In this document: piece by piece, positions 45,232 through 56,516 of the stretch
Numbering within the stretch: position 1 is the stretch's first letter
Layout: each line of letters starts with the position of its first letter
Assembly (NCBI GenBank): GCA_023078555.1
Contig: CM041200.1
Location: forward strand, 248,001-312,000
From: Ulva prolifera
Lineage: Eukaryota; Chlorophyta; Ulvophyceae; Ulvales; Ulvaceae
Length of the DNA stretch: 64,000 nt
Reading direction: 5' to 3'
Made by a program: the position numbers and the translations under genes
The notes under the pieces: generated by a model
Databases searched by the model: none
What the model was told of the DNA's origin: nothing
The model's input: the letters and a program-made list of their open reading frames with translations, nothing else

Positions 45232-47733
45232 ATGAGCCTGGTCATCATGGACGCGCAAGCTTTCGTCAAGAAGGTCCCTAGCCTGCTGGCGGCATTGCGA
45301 AATATGCAGGCCGATGAAGAGGTTGGGTTCTGAAATATACTATTCGGTTCGGAATGCGTCATATCATGATAATACTCTCAGCTCTTTGTTGTCCAGCTCG
45401 TTGAGATCGCAATCTACAGGGAGGAGCTATTGCTCTGCGAAAGCTGCGGGTGCAGTTTGTAGACCTCTTGCACACAGACATGTTCAAGAATCGAAACAAC
45501 ATTCAAAATAATTCATCAGGGAAAATTCTTACGTACCTCTTGGACAGTTACCAAGAGTTCCAGAGCGTCTTACTGCAAACGCTAAAGGTGTCAGCTCGTC
45601 GCCAGATGGACGTCTTGCAGGCAGTCATGGAGTGCGCTCGTTCAGGCGCGCTCTTCACCAAATTCCGGCGTGCAGATGAGAGTTTCCTTTGACTTGAGTT
45701 CTCTCGCACCGATAGTCACGTCCGGGTGCTGTTGGCATGCAGAATGTGTTGGGTACTTCAGTCACCAGGTTTTCTGCCAGGCGGTGCATGTGTTTGTAAC
45801 AAGCAAGTACACGACCGTAGATGTTATAAATCACTTTGTCAGCAAATTTTTAGGCAACTGGGATGTACGTTATTTCTGGTTACGGCAGATCGAGAAGGTC
45901 TCTGCAACAGTGCTGGACCGGAGACAATGTGAGGTGCGCTCTCTTTTGTAGGCATGCCCCAGCCTGGCAGCTGCAAAGCTCTTGACATCTATCTCGTGCT
46001 GCCAAATCGCGTTGTTGCACCTTGACTCGAATGATGACCTCAATCCATCATAAAGGTGCTCCATACAGGACTGGCAGGACCCATCCCCTGCAGCGCTTTT
46101 GCTTGCCGCACTGTCTGCTGTGGATTCCTCGATCGACAGTAACCCTCAGTCCTGGTGTGGTGGGCTGGAGGCAGGCATGCTATCCACTGCTCCAATGAGG
46201 CGCGAAGGAACCAAAATGCGCCGCAAGCGCAAGCGCACTGAGGCAGCCCAGCGTGATGCAACAGACCGCTCTGCCGCTGGCTGTGCGTTATGGGCTTCTC
46301 GCCAAGCCCAGATTGCAGCATACAGGTACCAGACACACATCTAGTCCAGTGTATTGCAGTACAGACACATCTTCGTATACCGGCACTGTGCTGTCCAACG
46401 ACTCGATTTGAATCCGGGACGGCATTTGAGGCAGCAGCTGGGTGCAGCGATGCATGGCTGGCGTTCTTGCGCGTTCCCATCCCGGAGAGGCTCTTGAAGT
46501 CTGTGCTTCCTGTGGTGACGACGACTGTTGTCACCAACATGAAGAACCCGGTTGCACTGTCAGACTTCCTGACCAGGGCAACCAACCAAGGCGGCCTTGT
46601 TGGCATCCTTGCTTTACACGGCCTGTTTATCCTGGTGACACAGCACGGACTGGAGCACCCCCAATTTTACAAATGCCTCTATTCTCTTCTAACCGCTCAG
46701 GTGTTTCCCCGCTGTAACTGCGTGTCCACCTACGCGGGCTCGTTGTTCATGCTTTCTTCTGTGCCTATGGAAGATGTCACATCCAGTGCACATGCACATT
46801 TTCTTGACGAGACATAGGCTTGTCCTTGCATCCGCCTGGTGTGTTTGAAGCGAGGTATGCGACTTAGCAAATTGCTGTCCTGATCAATTACTGTCATGTA
46901 AGTGCACCACAGATGGAGCATACCTCGTGGATTTTGACCCTACAGTTGCCTCTCAGCTTCTTTTCCGAAGCGATGCCAGACGATGTGCCATGCCAGCGAC
47001 GTCAATTGGTTGGCGTTACAACCCTGCATAGTCATGCAGGTCTTCACTGCACGGTACCGGGTCAAGTTTCTGCAGTTGGTTGACATATTTCTTGCCTCCT
47101 CAATGGTGCCTGCATACTCTGCTGCGGCATTTGCCAAGAAATTTGCGCGCCTGTCGGTGAGCGCACCTCCAGTTGGTGCCTTGACATGCTTGGCCTTTGT
47201 GCATAATCTCATCCGCCGCCACCCAAGCTGCTTGTGCCTCATACATCGGCCGTCTAACGGTGCGCCCGGCGAGTCTCCTGATCCCTATGACATGGACGCT
47301 GAGAATATGGATGACTCAAAGGGTGTCGAGAGCAACCTGTGGGAGCTGAGTGCTGCGATCGTGCACCTGGACCCCACGGTGCGTCATGCTTGATGCATAT
47401 TGCGAACTTATGTTACACCTAGTACATCCTCTTGCAGAATTTCAGTCTTAGGCACCCATCTGTATGGCACAGATGAGAACGCTGTGTACATACAAGGCCC
47501 TCTAAGTGCTGGACATGCAGGTGGCTGCGTTCGCACGGCGATTTGAACTGGACATGACCGATCGGAAAAAGGTCGCTGAAGTCGACATGCAGAGCATACT
47601 AACTACCAGATATAGAACTCAGGTGCATGAGGCTCTAGACAGAAGGCCGCGGATACAGCCCGCAGTTTCGCACATTGAGACAAGTTCAGCAGATACTTTG
47701 CAGTTTTATTCATTGCCGGGCTGTTCTGCATGA
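45232..47733 (+). CDS. NOC4: Nucleolar complex protein 4 (NOC4/UTP19)
   Basis: Small-subunit processome protein that acts with NOP14 in 40S maturation in the nucleolus. Exons at 45232-45321, 45420 to about 45.67 kb, 45781-45933, 46069-46325, 46438-46700, about 47.04-47.38 kb and 47521-47733. Matches to human NOC4L: FLTRATNQGGLVGILALHGL, ILVTQHGLEHPQFYKCLYSL, RYRVKFLQLVDIFLASS, VPAYSAAAFAKKFARLSVSA, IRRHPSCLCLIHRP, DPYDMD and SNLWELSAAI. A basic stretch (KMRRKRKRTEAAQ) lies in exon 4. Boundaries of exons 2-3 and 4-5 are approximate because simple GT-AG choices do not keep phase there. Confidence 0.92.
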
Positions 47734-48322
47734 GATGAGGTATTCAGTGCATGTTTCCTCCTGTCTCAGTCCATGGCCTCTGTACGAAAATGTATGCAAA
47801 GTGTCAGCTCACATGCGCTCTGAGCTCAACAATGTAAGTGCCTTCGTAAAGTGAAGGTTTCCTCATACCTACTATTCAATTGATCCTCTATTCTTGGTGT
47901 ACTTGATTCGATTCGCACGTGCTTTGCACGTCCGTTCTTTACGTGAGGTGTCGGGCATCACACGCATCGGGGGTGGCGTGGGTACATCTGGTGGGGTAAA
48001 ACAAGACGAACGGTTGTGCACAGCGGCGGGGAGTTTTGTTGCGGCAACGATATGGCACGTTACCGAGACACGACTCAAGTAAGTTCAGCCGGAGTGGGCC
48101 TCGGGAGATGATTCACTCAGAAACACAAGGCGACATTATGATGCCTCTTGGCAGCAACCTGGAGGCAGTCTGTCAATAACCATTGCAAGAGGTAGCTTAT
48201 CACTCCGACAACCGTATCATGCGGCGGATCTGGCAACAACTGCATGACTTGATCAGCATATCGCTCATTTCAGAGTCTGCATAACGGCAGGCGTAGCTAG
48301 GCAGCTCGGACGTGACGTCGCG
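47734..48322. other. Intergenic region between NOC4 and the RlmN-like gene
   Basis: No feature recognised. It should contain the NOC4 3' UTR and the next gene's promoter. A minus-strand frame at 48078-47872 is unsupported. Confidence 0.4.
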
Positions 48323-50431
48323 ATGCGTGTGCCACACTCCAATAAAACAACCACTCAGCGGAGCTTCCTGCCTCACCCAAACAAAGATTCCCTTCAGACT
48401 CCAAGGTGGATTGTTGCTTTTGCCACCACCGCTGGGAGCACAAGGCTATCTGCGAAAGGTCTGCGCCTGACAGAGCTGCAGCAACTATTCGAAAGCTGCG
48501 GCGTGAATGCGGCCGAGTACAGTGCGCAGACAGTCTACAAGAAGATGTACAAGGAATGGATAACTGATGAGGACATAGGTAGCCTGCGGTATCAAGACCC
48601 GAAGATCAGTCAGGGCGCTGCAAATGTGTTGGTGAGCGACCTATGTTGCATGCTGCCTGACTTGCCGCTTGTGGCACACTACCAATTGGGCACGCTAGTA
48701 TCGCCAAGAAGTCGATGCGATGCAGGAAGTTGTGACATTGGATGGGCACCTAGTGTTGCATGATGTCAAGGAGTCAAAGGATGGGACGATCAAATTCCTT
48801 TTTGACTGCAGTGTCGGGGCTGAGACACCACTACTTGTCGACACGGTCCTGATTCCGATGTTGTCAGGACCAAAACGCACCAAACGCTACACTGTCTGTG
48901 TGTCGAGCCAAGTTGGCTGTGCCCAAAACTGTCAGTTCTGCTTTACTGGCAGAATGGGCCTGCTACAGCAGCTGTCAGCGGCGCAGATTGTTGAGCAGGT
49001 TGTACTTGTATCAGGCTTCATGCAAGAGCATGGTATTTCAGAAGCGGTGGCAAACATAGTATTCATGGGAACGCTTCTGCCAATTCCGCAACATCGCGTA
49101 GGGCCGCCTGGTGTCAGATGTATGAATCACGGAATTTAGTGGACGTGCATGCTGCTCAAACTCACGTTGATGTGCAGGACAGGGGGAACCACTGCACAAC
49201 CTCAAACATGTCATCACTGCAGTGGATATCATGTCGGAAAACCTTGGTTTGCGGTTTGGGGCAAAAAAGGTATTTGTCCTGTCAAGTGACCTCTGCGATT
49301 GATCCTGATTTGTCGCCCTGCTCCCAACTTGACCAGTGAGCCCTGTACTCATGCATGCAATCAACGGTTCAGTTCTTGCCATACATAGGTAGAGGCGTCA
49401 GCGTACCACCTCTGAAGTGCAGCCACATGCTCTCACATCATCATTGCAACATCATGCATGGTGCACGGCGTGTGCAGAGATTCATCTGGAATGGACGCGC
49501 CTATGGAGTTGTGACTGGATGCATGTGTGCACATTGCCTGAGTTGACTCCGCCTCCCTGTAGATAACAGTATCAACAGTGGGCCTTGTCCCAGAGATCCG
49601 TGAGTTTGTGAGATTGAGCAAGGCTCGACTAGCAGTTTCGCTACATGCCACCACTGATGAAGTACGGAACTGGATCGTCCCCGTGAACCTGCGGCACAAC
49701 CTGGCTGAGCTCCTGTCCACACTCGAGGATTTATTTCCTGCTACTGGCTCAGGCTTCGTGGTGATCGAGTGTGATCCTGTCACCTTTGCAAATCCACGCC
49801 TGCATCAGCACAGTTCTGTGCTGCTGTGGAAGGTTGCTATGTTTGAGCAGATGTGTGCAAGCGCCGCCTGTGATGCACATTTGCATGTCGAACCTTCCCT
49901 AAACATTTTGTCAGAGGTTGGGAAACAGAGGGTATGGGAATGGGGGGGGGTGCCCCGTGTACATGCGAATGCAGTGGTGCTTCTGTCACGGCAGTTACAA
50001 GGTGCTGGTCGTGCAGGTACGTACTATTGAAGGGTGTGAACGACAGTCTAGAGGATGCCGAGCGGCTGGGGCATATGCTCAGAGGAGTTTACTGCGCGGT
50101 CAATTTGATCATGTACAACTCACATGACGGCGCGCCGTTTGAGGCAGCAGAGACCATGGCAGTGTTGCAATTCCGTGACACCGTACGAACACATGGGAAG
50201 CTCTGCACGATTCGGGAGAGCAAGGTGCTGCATTCTGGCCTGTGATGGATGCAATCATGGATGTGGGACATGAGCAGTTTCTATTGTCTGCACTTCCTGG
50301 TAGTCATTCATTTTAGATATCGCACGCAAGTTGCGCAGGGTGACGATGAGATGGCTGCCTGCGGTCAGCTCGGAAGCGCAGATCGTCACAGAATTCCAGT
50401 CACGCCGGTCAAAAGTATCTTAGCTTCCTGA
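48323..50431 (+). CDS. RlmN/Cfr-family radical-SAM rRNA/tRNA adenine C2-methyltransferase
   Basis: Exons about 48323-48631, 48709 to about 49066, about 49178/49183-49269, 49563 to about 49.76 kb, 50017-50224 and 50339-50431. Motifs in order: N-terminal HhH-like part (LTELQQLFESCGVN), SKDGTIKFLF, the 4Fe-4S radical-SAM motif CAQNCQFC, NIVFMG..GEPLHNLKHV, ITVSTVGLVPEIREF, RLAVSLHA, LLKGVNDSLEDAERL, LIMYNSHD and the second catalytic Cys in GDDEMAACGQLGS. The start ATG is chosen because it gives a possible organellar targeting sequence (RVPHSNKTTTQRSFLPH). Bacterial homologues methylate A2503 of 23S rRNA and tRNA A37, so an organellar role is likely. The exon 2/3 junction needs a non-GT donor (see findings). 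Confidence 0.9.
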
Positions 50432-51147
50432 CGAGTTGCCTGTGACGCTGCTTACTTTGCGATGCGAAATATTTACTGTGGCGTTGAAGCATGTATACGC
50501 AACTGCATACATGTGTTTTTGTGGCGCTGTCATTGAGATAATTTGTAAATCAAATACGACTTCTATTTTCTTGCATGTTAAGAAGTAGACATTCCCAATC
50601 TCATCGACTACAGGAATGAATTGATGTCTACATGGAACGGTGTCTTTCAGTTCGCTCGCTCGCACCACAACTGCAGATTGGATATGTTGGGTATGAAATG
50701 CTGAACAAACCAGCGTGTGTCCTGACCTGACATACGTTTACAGAGGTAGGTTGGTGTGAAAAAGGTACATACCTACGCCGCTCAGGAAGATTACCGCATG
50801 CAGCATGACGTCAACATGCTAGAAAGAATAACAAATTCAGGCTGATGTGATTGTTCTTGGATAGACAAGGCAGATGATGTGCACGACGGCCGTTTAAGGC
50901 TGAGGAATATTCATCAAGACATTAACATGTCAGTCCTCTGCACTGAATGGTCACCTGTGAAGCTGTGTTAGCGTTATACTGTGCTGGGAAATTCGTGATA
51001 CACTTGATTCTTATCTTATGTATCAACACCGTTGCCAGATTGATACATCTCTGGCTTCGGTGTGCTCCCATTGCGCGCATATGTACATGAAAGATGCTTA
51101 CATTTACGTACTTCGCCATCACAGGCCATGTTAAAACGCATGTGGCA
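50432..51147. other. Convergent intergenic region
   Basis: Holds the 3' UTRs of the RlmN-like gene (+) and the membrane-protein gene (-). Locally A/T-richer than the exons. No other feature recognised. Confidence 0.45.
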
Positions 51148-51615
51148 TCATTTCTTGTATCTCTGCGGGAACCCCTCCCAAAAAAACTGGGGGAACTTGT
51201 CGCTTACTTTGAACACACGTCGTATAAGTATTCGCATCAAATATGCTACTGCATAGAATGCAACTAGTATGCCGATTGTTACCCGAATATCAGACACTTC
51301 TACAGAGTATTCGAAAATCTTTATGAACGCAACATTAGTTGTGGCGTACACAATGACTCCTGGCCACCATTGGGAATCAGGAATCTTTTCTGGCTTTTTG
51401 TCATTCGAGTCAGCCTCCGCCGAAACATCTCTGGGCACGCGAGGGGGATTACCGTCGTCTGCCCCTGAAGAATTCTTAGAATCCAAATTGTTGGAAAAGC
51501 CCCCGTCCGCCGCTGCTTGGTGCGCGATATTTTGTTGCCAGAATCGTTGGCTACGGTGGTGCAGACCAGACCGAAGAAAGGCTGGACTACTCGTGCGGAC
51601 CTGCATACCAAACAT
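51148..51615 (-). CDS. Small organelle-targeted membrane protein, intronless, 155 aa
   Basis: Single open frame. The N-terminus MFGMQVRTSSPAFLRSGLHH is basic and Ser-rich, without acidic residues, typical of a mitochondrial or plastid presequence. A polar middle part follows (residues about 40-80). Two hydrophobic segments come next: VIVYATTNVAFIKIF and IRVTIGILVAFYAVAYLM. The tail is basic and aromatic (FFWEGFPQRYKK). I recognise no family. Convincing as a gene because of the targeting plus membrane layout. Confidence 0.6.
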   Translation of the reverse strand: MFGMQVRTSSPAFLRSGLHHRSQRFWQQNIAHQAAADGGFSNNLDSKNSSGADDGNPPRVPRDVSAEADSNDKKPEKIPDSQWWPGVIVYATTNVAFIKIFEYSVEVSDIRVTIGILVAFYAVAYLMRILIRRVFKVSDKFPQFFWEGFPQRYKK

Positions 51616-52180
51616 GCCAAATGCAGAATCTGAATAAGAGATGTTCTATCTGTCTGTCAGTTTGATTTCAGAGCTGTCGAAGCGTGCGCCTGTGCGGTGC
51701 CGGGTCGTTGCGTGCAGAATACATACAATGGCGAGCCGCGTGCGACTGTGAGTGCATTCAACTAAGATCCAGGTGCGTGCTCAACGAGTTCTCAACGTAT
51801 GGCCTGATAAGCCCCATTCAATATTGCCCCTCGTCGCTGAGAATGTACGTGTCGTCAGGGCCAAATCAGCGATGCACCCACATCAGTACGATTCGTCACG
51901 CCAGCAGTCGTGTTCCTGAAGGAAGCCATGCCACACTGGAAGTATCCTCAGCTCAAAGCATGCTTGACGTTGTGGCCATTGACACTTTCCACAAAGGAGG
52001 AATCGACTCCGTCAAACCGCGCAAAAGTCAGAGTAGCAATGACCAGCTAGTGCTTTGTGCCAGCTTCAGGTTTTTAAACCTTGCCTTACGTCGCATTTGC
52101 ATCAGATCAGCAGCTCCAGCTGGACACAACGCAAGCGACTGTTTGCCGATTTCTCCTGTCTGCTTGAAACACGGCAAGCA
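51616..52180. other. Divergent intergenic region upstream of PABPN1
   Basis: Probable promoters of the 51.1-kb membrane-protein gene (-) and PABPN1 (+). A + strand frame (51684-52199) crosses it but lacks any recognisable domain and I do not call it. Confidence 0.4.
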
Positions 52181-53240
52181 ATGGCAGACGCTGAGCTAGA
52201 AGAATATGAAGAGATTGAGAATCTTGACGAGGTGCGTATGTTTTTGTTGAGGCACGAAGCTGAAGGCATTGCCGGCTTCACGGCGTTCATCCACCGTTTT
52301 CGGCGTCAGGGCTGGTGACACCTGCAGTTAGACGCACAAGAGGAAGCAAAAGCCAATGACATAGCTGTACTCAAGCAGAAGCAAGAGGTTTGTGCACACC
52401 GAGTGCCTTCCTCGCATCTATTGCCAAGTGCCTGAGTCTTTTCGTGCGCAGACTACACGATCAGGTTGCCCAATAAGAATCTTCGTGTCAACTGCAGGCT
52501 GCAGGTCAAGATGGCGTAGATGCCAGCACAGGGCATGGCTCGTCAGATGGATTTGACAAGGATCAGCAAAAGCAAGTGGATAACAGGTCCATATACGTCG
52601 GTAATGTAGACTATAGCGTAGATAGCAAAGCTATCGCAGAATTCTTTTCGGTAAGTGCCTCCCGTGTCAGAGCCTGAAAAGGCAACTTCGTAAATGGCCC
52701 CTGAACTCGTCACCAGCAGCCAGTCATCTGTGTGTCCTTGTAGAGCTGTGGCACGGTCAACAGAGTGACCATACCGGGTAACAAAGATAAGCATCCAAAA
52801 GGTTATGCTTATGTGGAGTTCCTTGAACCTGAAGCCGTAGAAAATGCACTGAAGCTGGAGAACTCTGAAGTGGGTGGTAGGAACATCAAAATAGCCAGAA
52901 AGCGAACAAACGAAGCTGGATTCAGCAGGGGTAGAGGTGGACGTGGACGTGCGCCTCGTGGGCGTGGCCGGGGCAGGAATCCCTGGGGCGGGATGATGCC
53001 CATGATGCCAATGCCATTCGGATTTGATCCATACATGTGCGATTATGCAAACACATGTGCAAGTATAGTGAAATGCAGTAACTTCGCGACATTGACATGA
53101 CAGACAGGTCTGGCTGCAGGGGCGCCGGGTATGCTCCTTATGGACGAGGCTATACACGGGGAGGGCGAGGTCGGGGCAGGGGTCGAGGTCCTGGAAGGGG
53201 GCGATCGGATCAAGAGGGTGATGCAGCCTGGCAAGGTTAA
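52181..53240 (+). CDS. Nuclear polyadenylate-binding protein 2 (PABPN1-type), 5 exons
   Basis: Exons 52181-52231, 52328-52387, 52498-52650, 52744-53036 and 53108-53240, all GT-AG and in phase, giving about 230 aa. Order: acidic start ([17 protein letters not shown]), short coiled coil ([16 protein letters not shown]), one RRM with RNP2 [10 protein letters not shown] and RNP1 [10 protein letters not shown], then an Arg/Gly-rich tail ([20 protein letters not shown]). This is the PABPN1/PABP2 layout. The protein stimulates poly(A) polymerase and controls tail length in the nucleus. Confidence 0.93.
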
Positions 53241-53663
53241 CAGACAAGGTGATGTGCATATGTGGCACCATAATATACGCAGTCTATTCAGACGACGTGT
53301 CAAACAACACACACCTGCCGACTTCATAGAATCCCTTGATTGAACTTGGGTTGTGGACTGCGCATGCACAGTCTTTGAGACAGATAGCATTCACTACTTT
53401 GCGTCAATGTAGAAGCCTAAATGACTCCAGTGACACTTTGATTCCGTGCGATGCATTCAGTGTGATCAGTGTTGCCTCGGAAGATAATGTAAAAGTTCTG
53501 GGAAGTAGATCCATACACATTCTGTTTGGCACAACTTCTATAGAATTTGCTACTCATGCATGCCCGGTAAGGGAAGAGCACGCTTACATGAATTATCTTC
53601 CTTGCAGTGGTGATGGGCAACAGATACGTCTGATGTTTGATTGTTCGGTCGTTTTACGTAAGA
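53241..53663. other. Convergent intergenic region between PABPN1 and CYP38
   Basis: Both genes end here. Nothing else recognised. Confidence 0.45.
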
Positions 53664-56078
53664 CTACCCGTTAACTAGTTTTTCAAGGCCACTCGTGATT
53701 CTGGCTTCGACAATTTTATCACCAGCTGCTAATTTCGTGACGGTGTCGTCCAGTCCTTTCGTGATGTATCCAAACACACCAAACCTGCACAGGTACATTT
53801 GACTAGGTTTGACTTTGCTATCTCTGTCCATAAGAGAGCATGTACTCAGGTGCGGGAAGAAAAGTCCAGTGCAAGCACATGCAGATGGTGAACTGTGCGC
53901 ACCGGCCTTCATCGAAACTAAGGCCCGATAACCCACTCTGTTGAGGGTCAAACAGATAGATAAAGAACTGATCGCCAGACATATAACCATCTACTCCGGG
54001 CAAGGATGTCATGGCACAGGCACCTTTGATGCTGAGAGGTAGCACTGCCAACTCCCCTTGCTGAGTCTCCAGCTGCACCAAAAAGCCTCGTGGAGGTGTT
54101 GGCTTCCTGGTCGCTGTTAGCGGCCATCACCTAGCCAATGATTGTTTCGCGAAATACTCCCAGCTCTTTGGGGATACTTTCACATGCACAAGCAAGTGCA
54201 TGCTTTGTTATCCATTGTGACCAGGATACCGCAAGTGCCAGCCATATTGTGAAATTCAGTGATATGACCACTACCGCTATCCCTCTGGGCCCCTGCACGT
54301 CGGGACGTGGAGGGGTCCAGTGGTACAGCGATTATGTCAATGGATTTGAATGCACTATGCGCGAAATTGTGAAAGGTCCCCTATTATGTAAGAGCATTGA
54401 AGGGGTTTGAGATGTGCTTGACCAAGCAGCGCACCGGGGTTCTATAGACTGGCTCAAATTCTCCTGTATGAACCAGCATGAATCAGCGCAAATAGAGCAC
54501 GTCGTGGTACAAGCACTGAAAAATACAGCTACCAGCGCTTGCAAAAGTGAGCTTACAGTGGAGGTCATACCGATCGGAAGAATCTCCAGTGGTATGGTAG
54601 CCCCAGGGGAGACGCCTTTGCCACCAACGACAGTGAGATACCCAGTAGAAATCTGCGATCCATCATACTTTGCATCGTTTACAAGCTTAGCAAAAGCTCC
54701 AGCTGTGACAGGTGCACTGAATCCATCTAATGTCATCTCGAACTTTCCTTGTTTCAGAAGGCCTCCCTGGGCCGAGTCTACAAACGCAGGCGCTCCGTCG
54801 GGCTTCTCCACAACAACCTCAACCGTAGCCCTGCCTTGTAGCAACGGAAAATGCCTGAATGCGTCAGGCACATCAGCGCCATCATTCCACCAGCGTTGAC
54901 TTACATGCGACCGTGTAGATGTGCACTTTCTGATGTTCTCTTGAAGCAGCACAGCGAGCTCACCTGTATGCTTGTGGCACTTGAAATCTCAGCGCCGGAG
55001 CCTGCACAACAGCAGTCTTGTACAACATAGGTCCATCAGAATCACAGAGAAACTCATGTACCAGAAGCACAGGTCAGAGACTTACTTTTTTTTAATATAT
55101 ATATTTAACTATATAGTGAATTATACTATAGCTAAAATAATTATACATATCTATATACACATAATTTTCTATTTCCTCTCTCGGCTTTGGAGGAACATGG
55201 ACATTGATCTCTGGCCAAGTACACATGATGACCGGCAGCGGCAGGCTGACGCCTCTAGCGCGACCCTTGACCATGCCAGACAGACTGCGAAAATATCGCT
55301 TGTGACTGGTACATGCGTTGAGCTATATGCTATGACAAGTTCAGAGACCACATTAAAGGATGGAGCAGACCTGGACGATTTCAAGCTTTGCTATGGTTGC
55401 TAGTGTCAACGCCACTGTGGTTGATGTGCGGTCAATGTCTTTCCGCTCGATGGCAAACTGCAGCTTCTCTAGCTGTGTTTGGAGACTAGAGATAAGCTCC
55501 TTTGCATCATCGTCTTTGCCAGGTGGCACAGACAGCATCATGGCAGCCCTGTCGGACACCAGATCAAGAGACTCTCGGACATTCTTGCTCATTCCACCCC
55601 TGCACAGTCAGCGTGGCGGCTGCTGCATGTCGCAAGGCCAAGCCACAATCACAAGCACAACGTTTTAAGCGGGTGAGCTGTGCATGTGTGTTTCAAGGAC
55701 CAACTGGCTGTTTGAGCATGGCCAGACCATTCCGGTATGACATTGCAGGCTGCATGCATACCAAGGTTTGCGCTGCGGGATTCGAAGCTGGAACTGGATA
55801 TTTTCCAGCCTGTCTTGAACTTCTTTGACCTGTGCGTTGAAAGCTGGCGTTGATCGCCGCAGTGCGGCATCTACAGTACGTGCAATCTGTGCATTTGGCG
55901 AATTCAGGACAGCTTGAGCCTGCAGCGGTGCCACCATGCTGTCGAGAGCCAGGGTGAGACCTGCCACTGCTGCAAATGCTGCCTGAGACGAGCTCACTGA
56001 TCTGTTTTCATTCTCTTTTTGGAAAGCAGGGCATCTCCCATGGCGTGGCCTGGAGCCAAAGTACATTCTGGTGCCATA
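53664..56078 (-). CDS. CYP38: Thylakoid-lumen cyclophilin CYP38/TLP40
   Basis: Exons about 55762-56078, 55371-55587, 54571 to about 54.90 kb, 53903-54072 and 53664-53784. Exon 1 has a bipartite transit peptide: basic part, then AAFAAVAGLTLALDSMVAPL and AQA, a lumenal signal. Helical N-domain: VRESLDLVSDRAAMMLSVPP and QTQLEKLQFAIERKD. Cyclophilin-like domain: VPDAFRHFPLLQGRATVEVV, APVTAGAFAKLV, FFIYLFDPQQSGL, and end VFGYITKGLDDTV ... ITSGLEKLVNG. The order matches plant CYP38, which assists photosystem II assembly and lacks clear PPIase activity. Exon 2 to 3 is linked by a long intron with an A/T-rich island. The exact ATG is uncertain. Confidence 0.9.
55086..55180. other. A/T-rich island in a CYP38 intron
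   Basis: Almost entirely A and T (tttttttttaatatatatat, then attatactatagctaaaata), sharply different from the surroundings. Its edges are abrupt. Confidence 0.7.
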
Positions 56079-56092
56079 CATGCTGATCAGGA

Positions 56093-56516
56093 TCACTCGC
56101 TGCCGTCCTCCACGTCAGCGGCCCGTGCTCGAGCAGCTTGCTCTGACTGATAGCGAATATATGGACTATTCTGATGGTCAGGTCCCACGTCCCTTGAGCC
56201 TGTGTTCAGGTATGCACCCCTGACCCCCGCAGTGTACCCTGGCAAGGCTTCCTCAGAATGAAATCCGCTCTGCACAACATATACAGCAGGATACGTTTAG
56301 TTCTGCATAGTGTGGTAGTTTGGGACATTGGGATTCGCATGCGAGCCCGAAGAATGAGACCAGCTCGACAGCATGTACCTGGCCAGAGTTCGTCCGCACG
56401 TACAAATATGTGACGAAAGACAGAGATATTGCGCCAGTTGCAGCTGCAAGCCCTATCGAGAGATTGCCGAATCGAGGTGGTGGTCCCATGTGCTTGTATG
56501 CTACGGCCGCACGCAT
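56093..56516 (-). CDS. Small single-pass membrane protein, 2 exons
   Basis: Exons 56379-56516 and 56093-56269, joined in phase (GGCCAG|gtacat ... tgtgcag|AGCGGA), giving about 104 aa. Residues 1-17 include HMGPPPRFGNLSIG, then a hydrophobic segment (LAAATGAISLSFVTYLYV), then a polar tail with PGYTAGVRGAYLNTGSRDVG and PDHQNSPYIRY. The tail motif looks conserved and I think it occurs in plant proteins of unknown function, but I cannot name the family. It ends only a few bases before the CYP38 start on the same strand, so the two are tightly packed. Confidence 0.6.

Noticed and set aside
55779..55795. Second B-box-like match (ggattcgaagc)
   Set aside because: It falls within CYP38 exon 1 and no tRNA fold is present.
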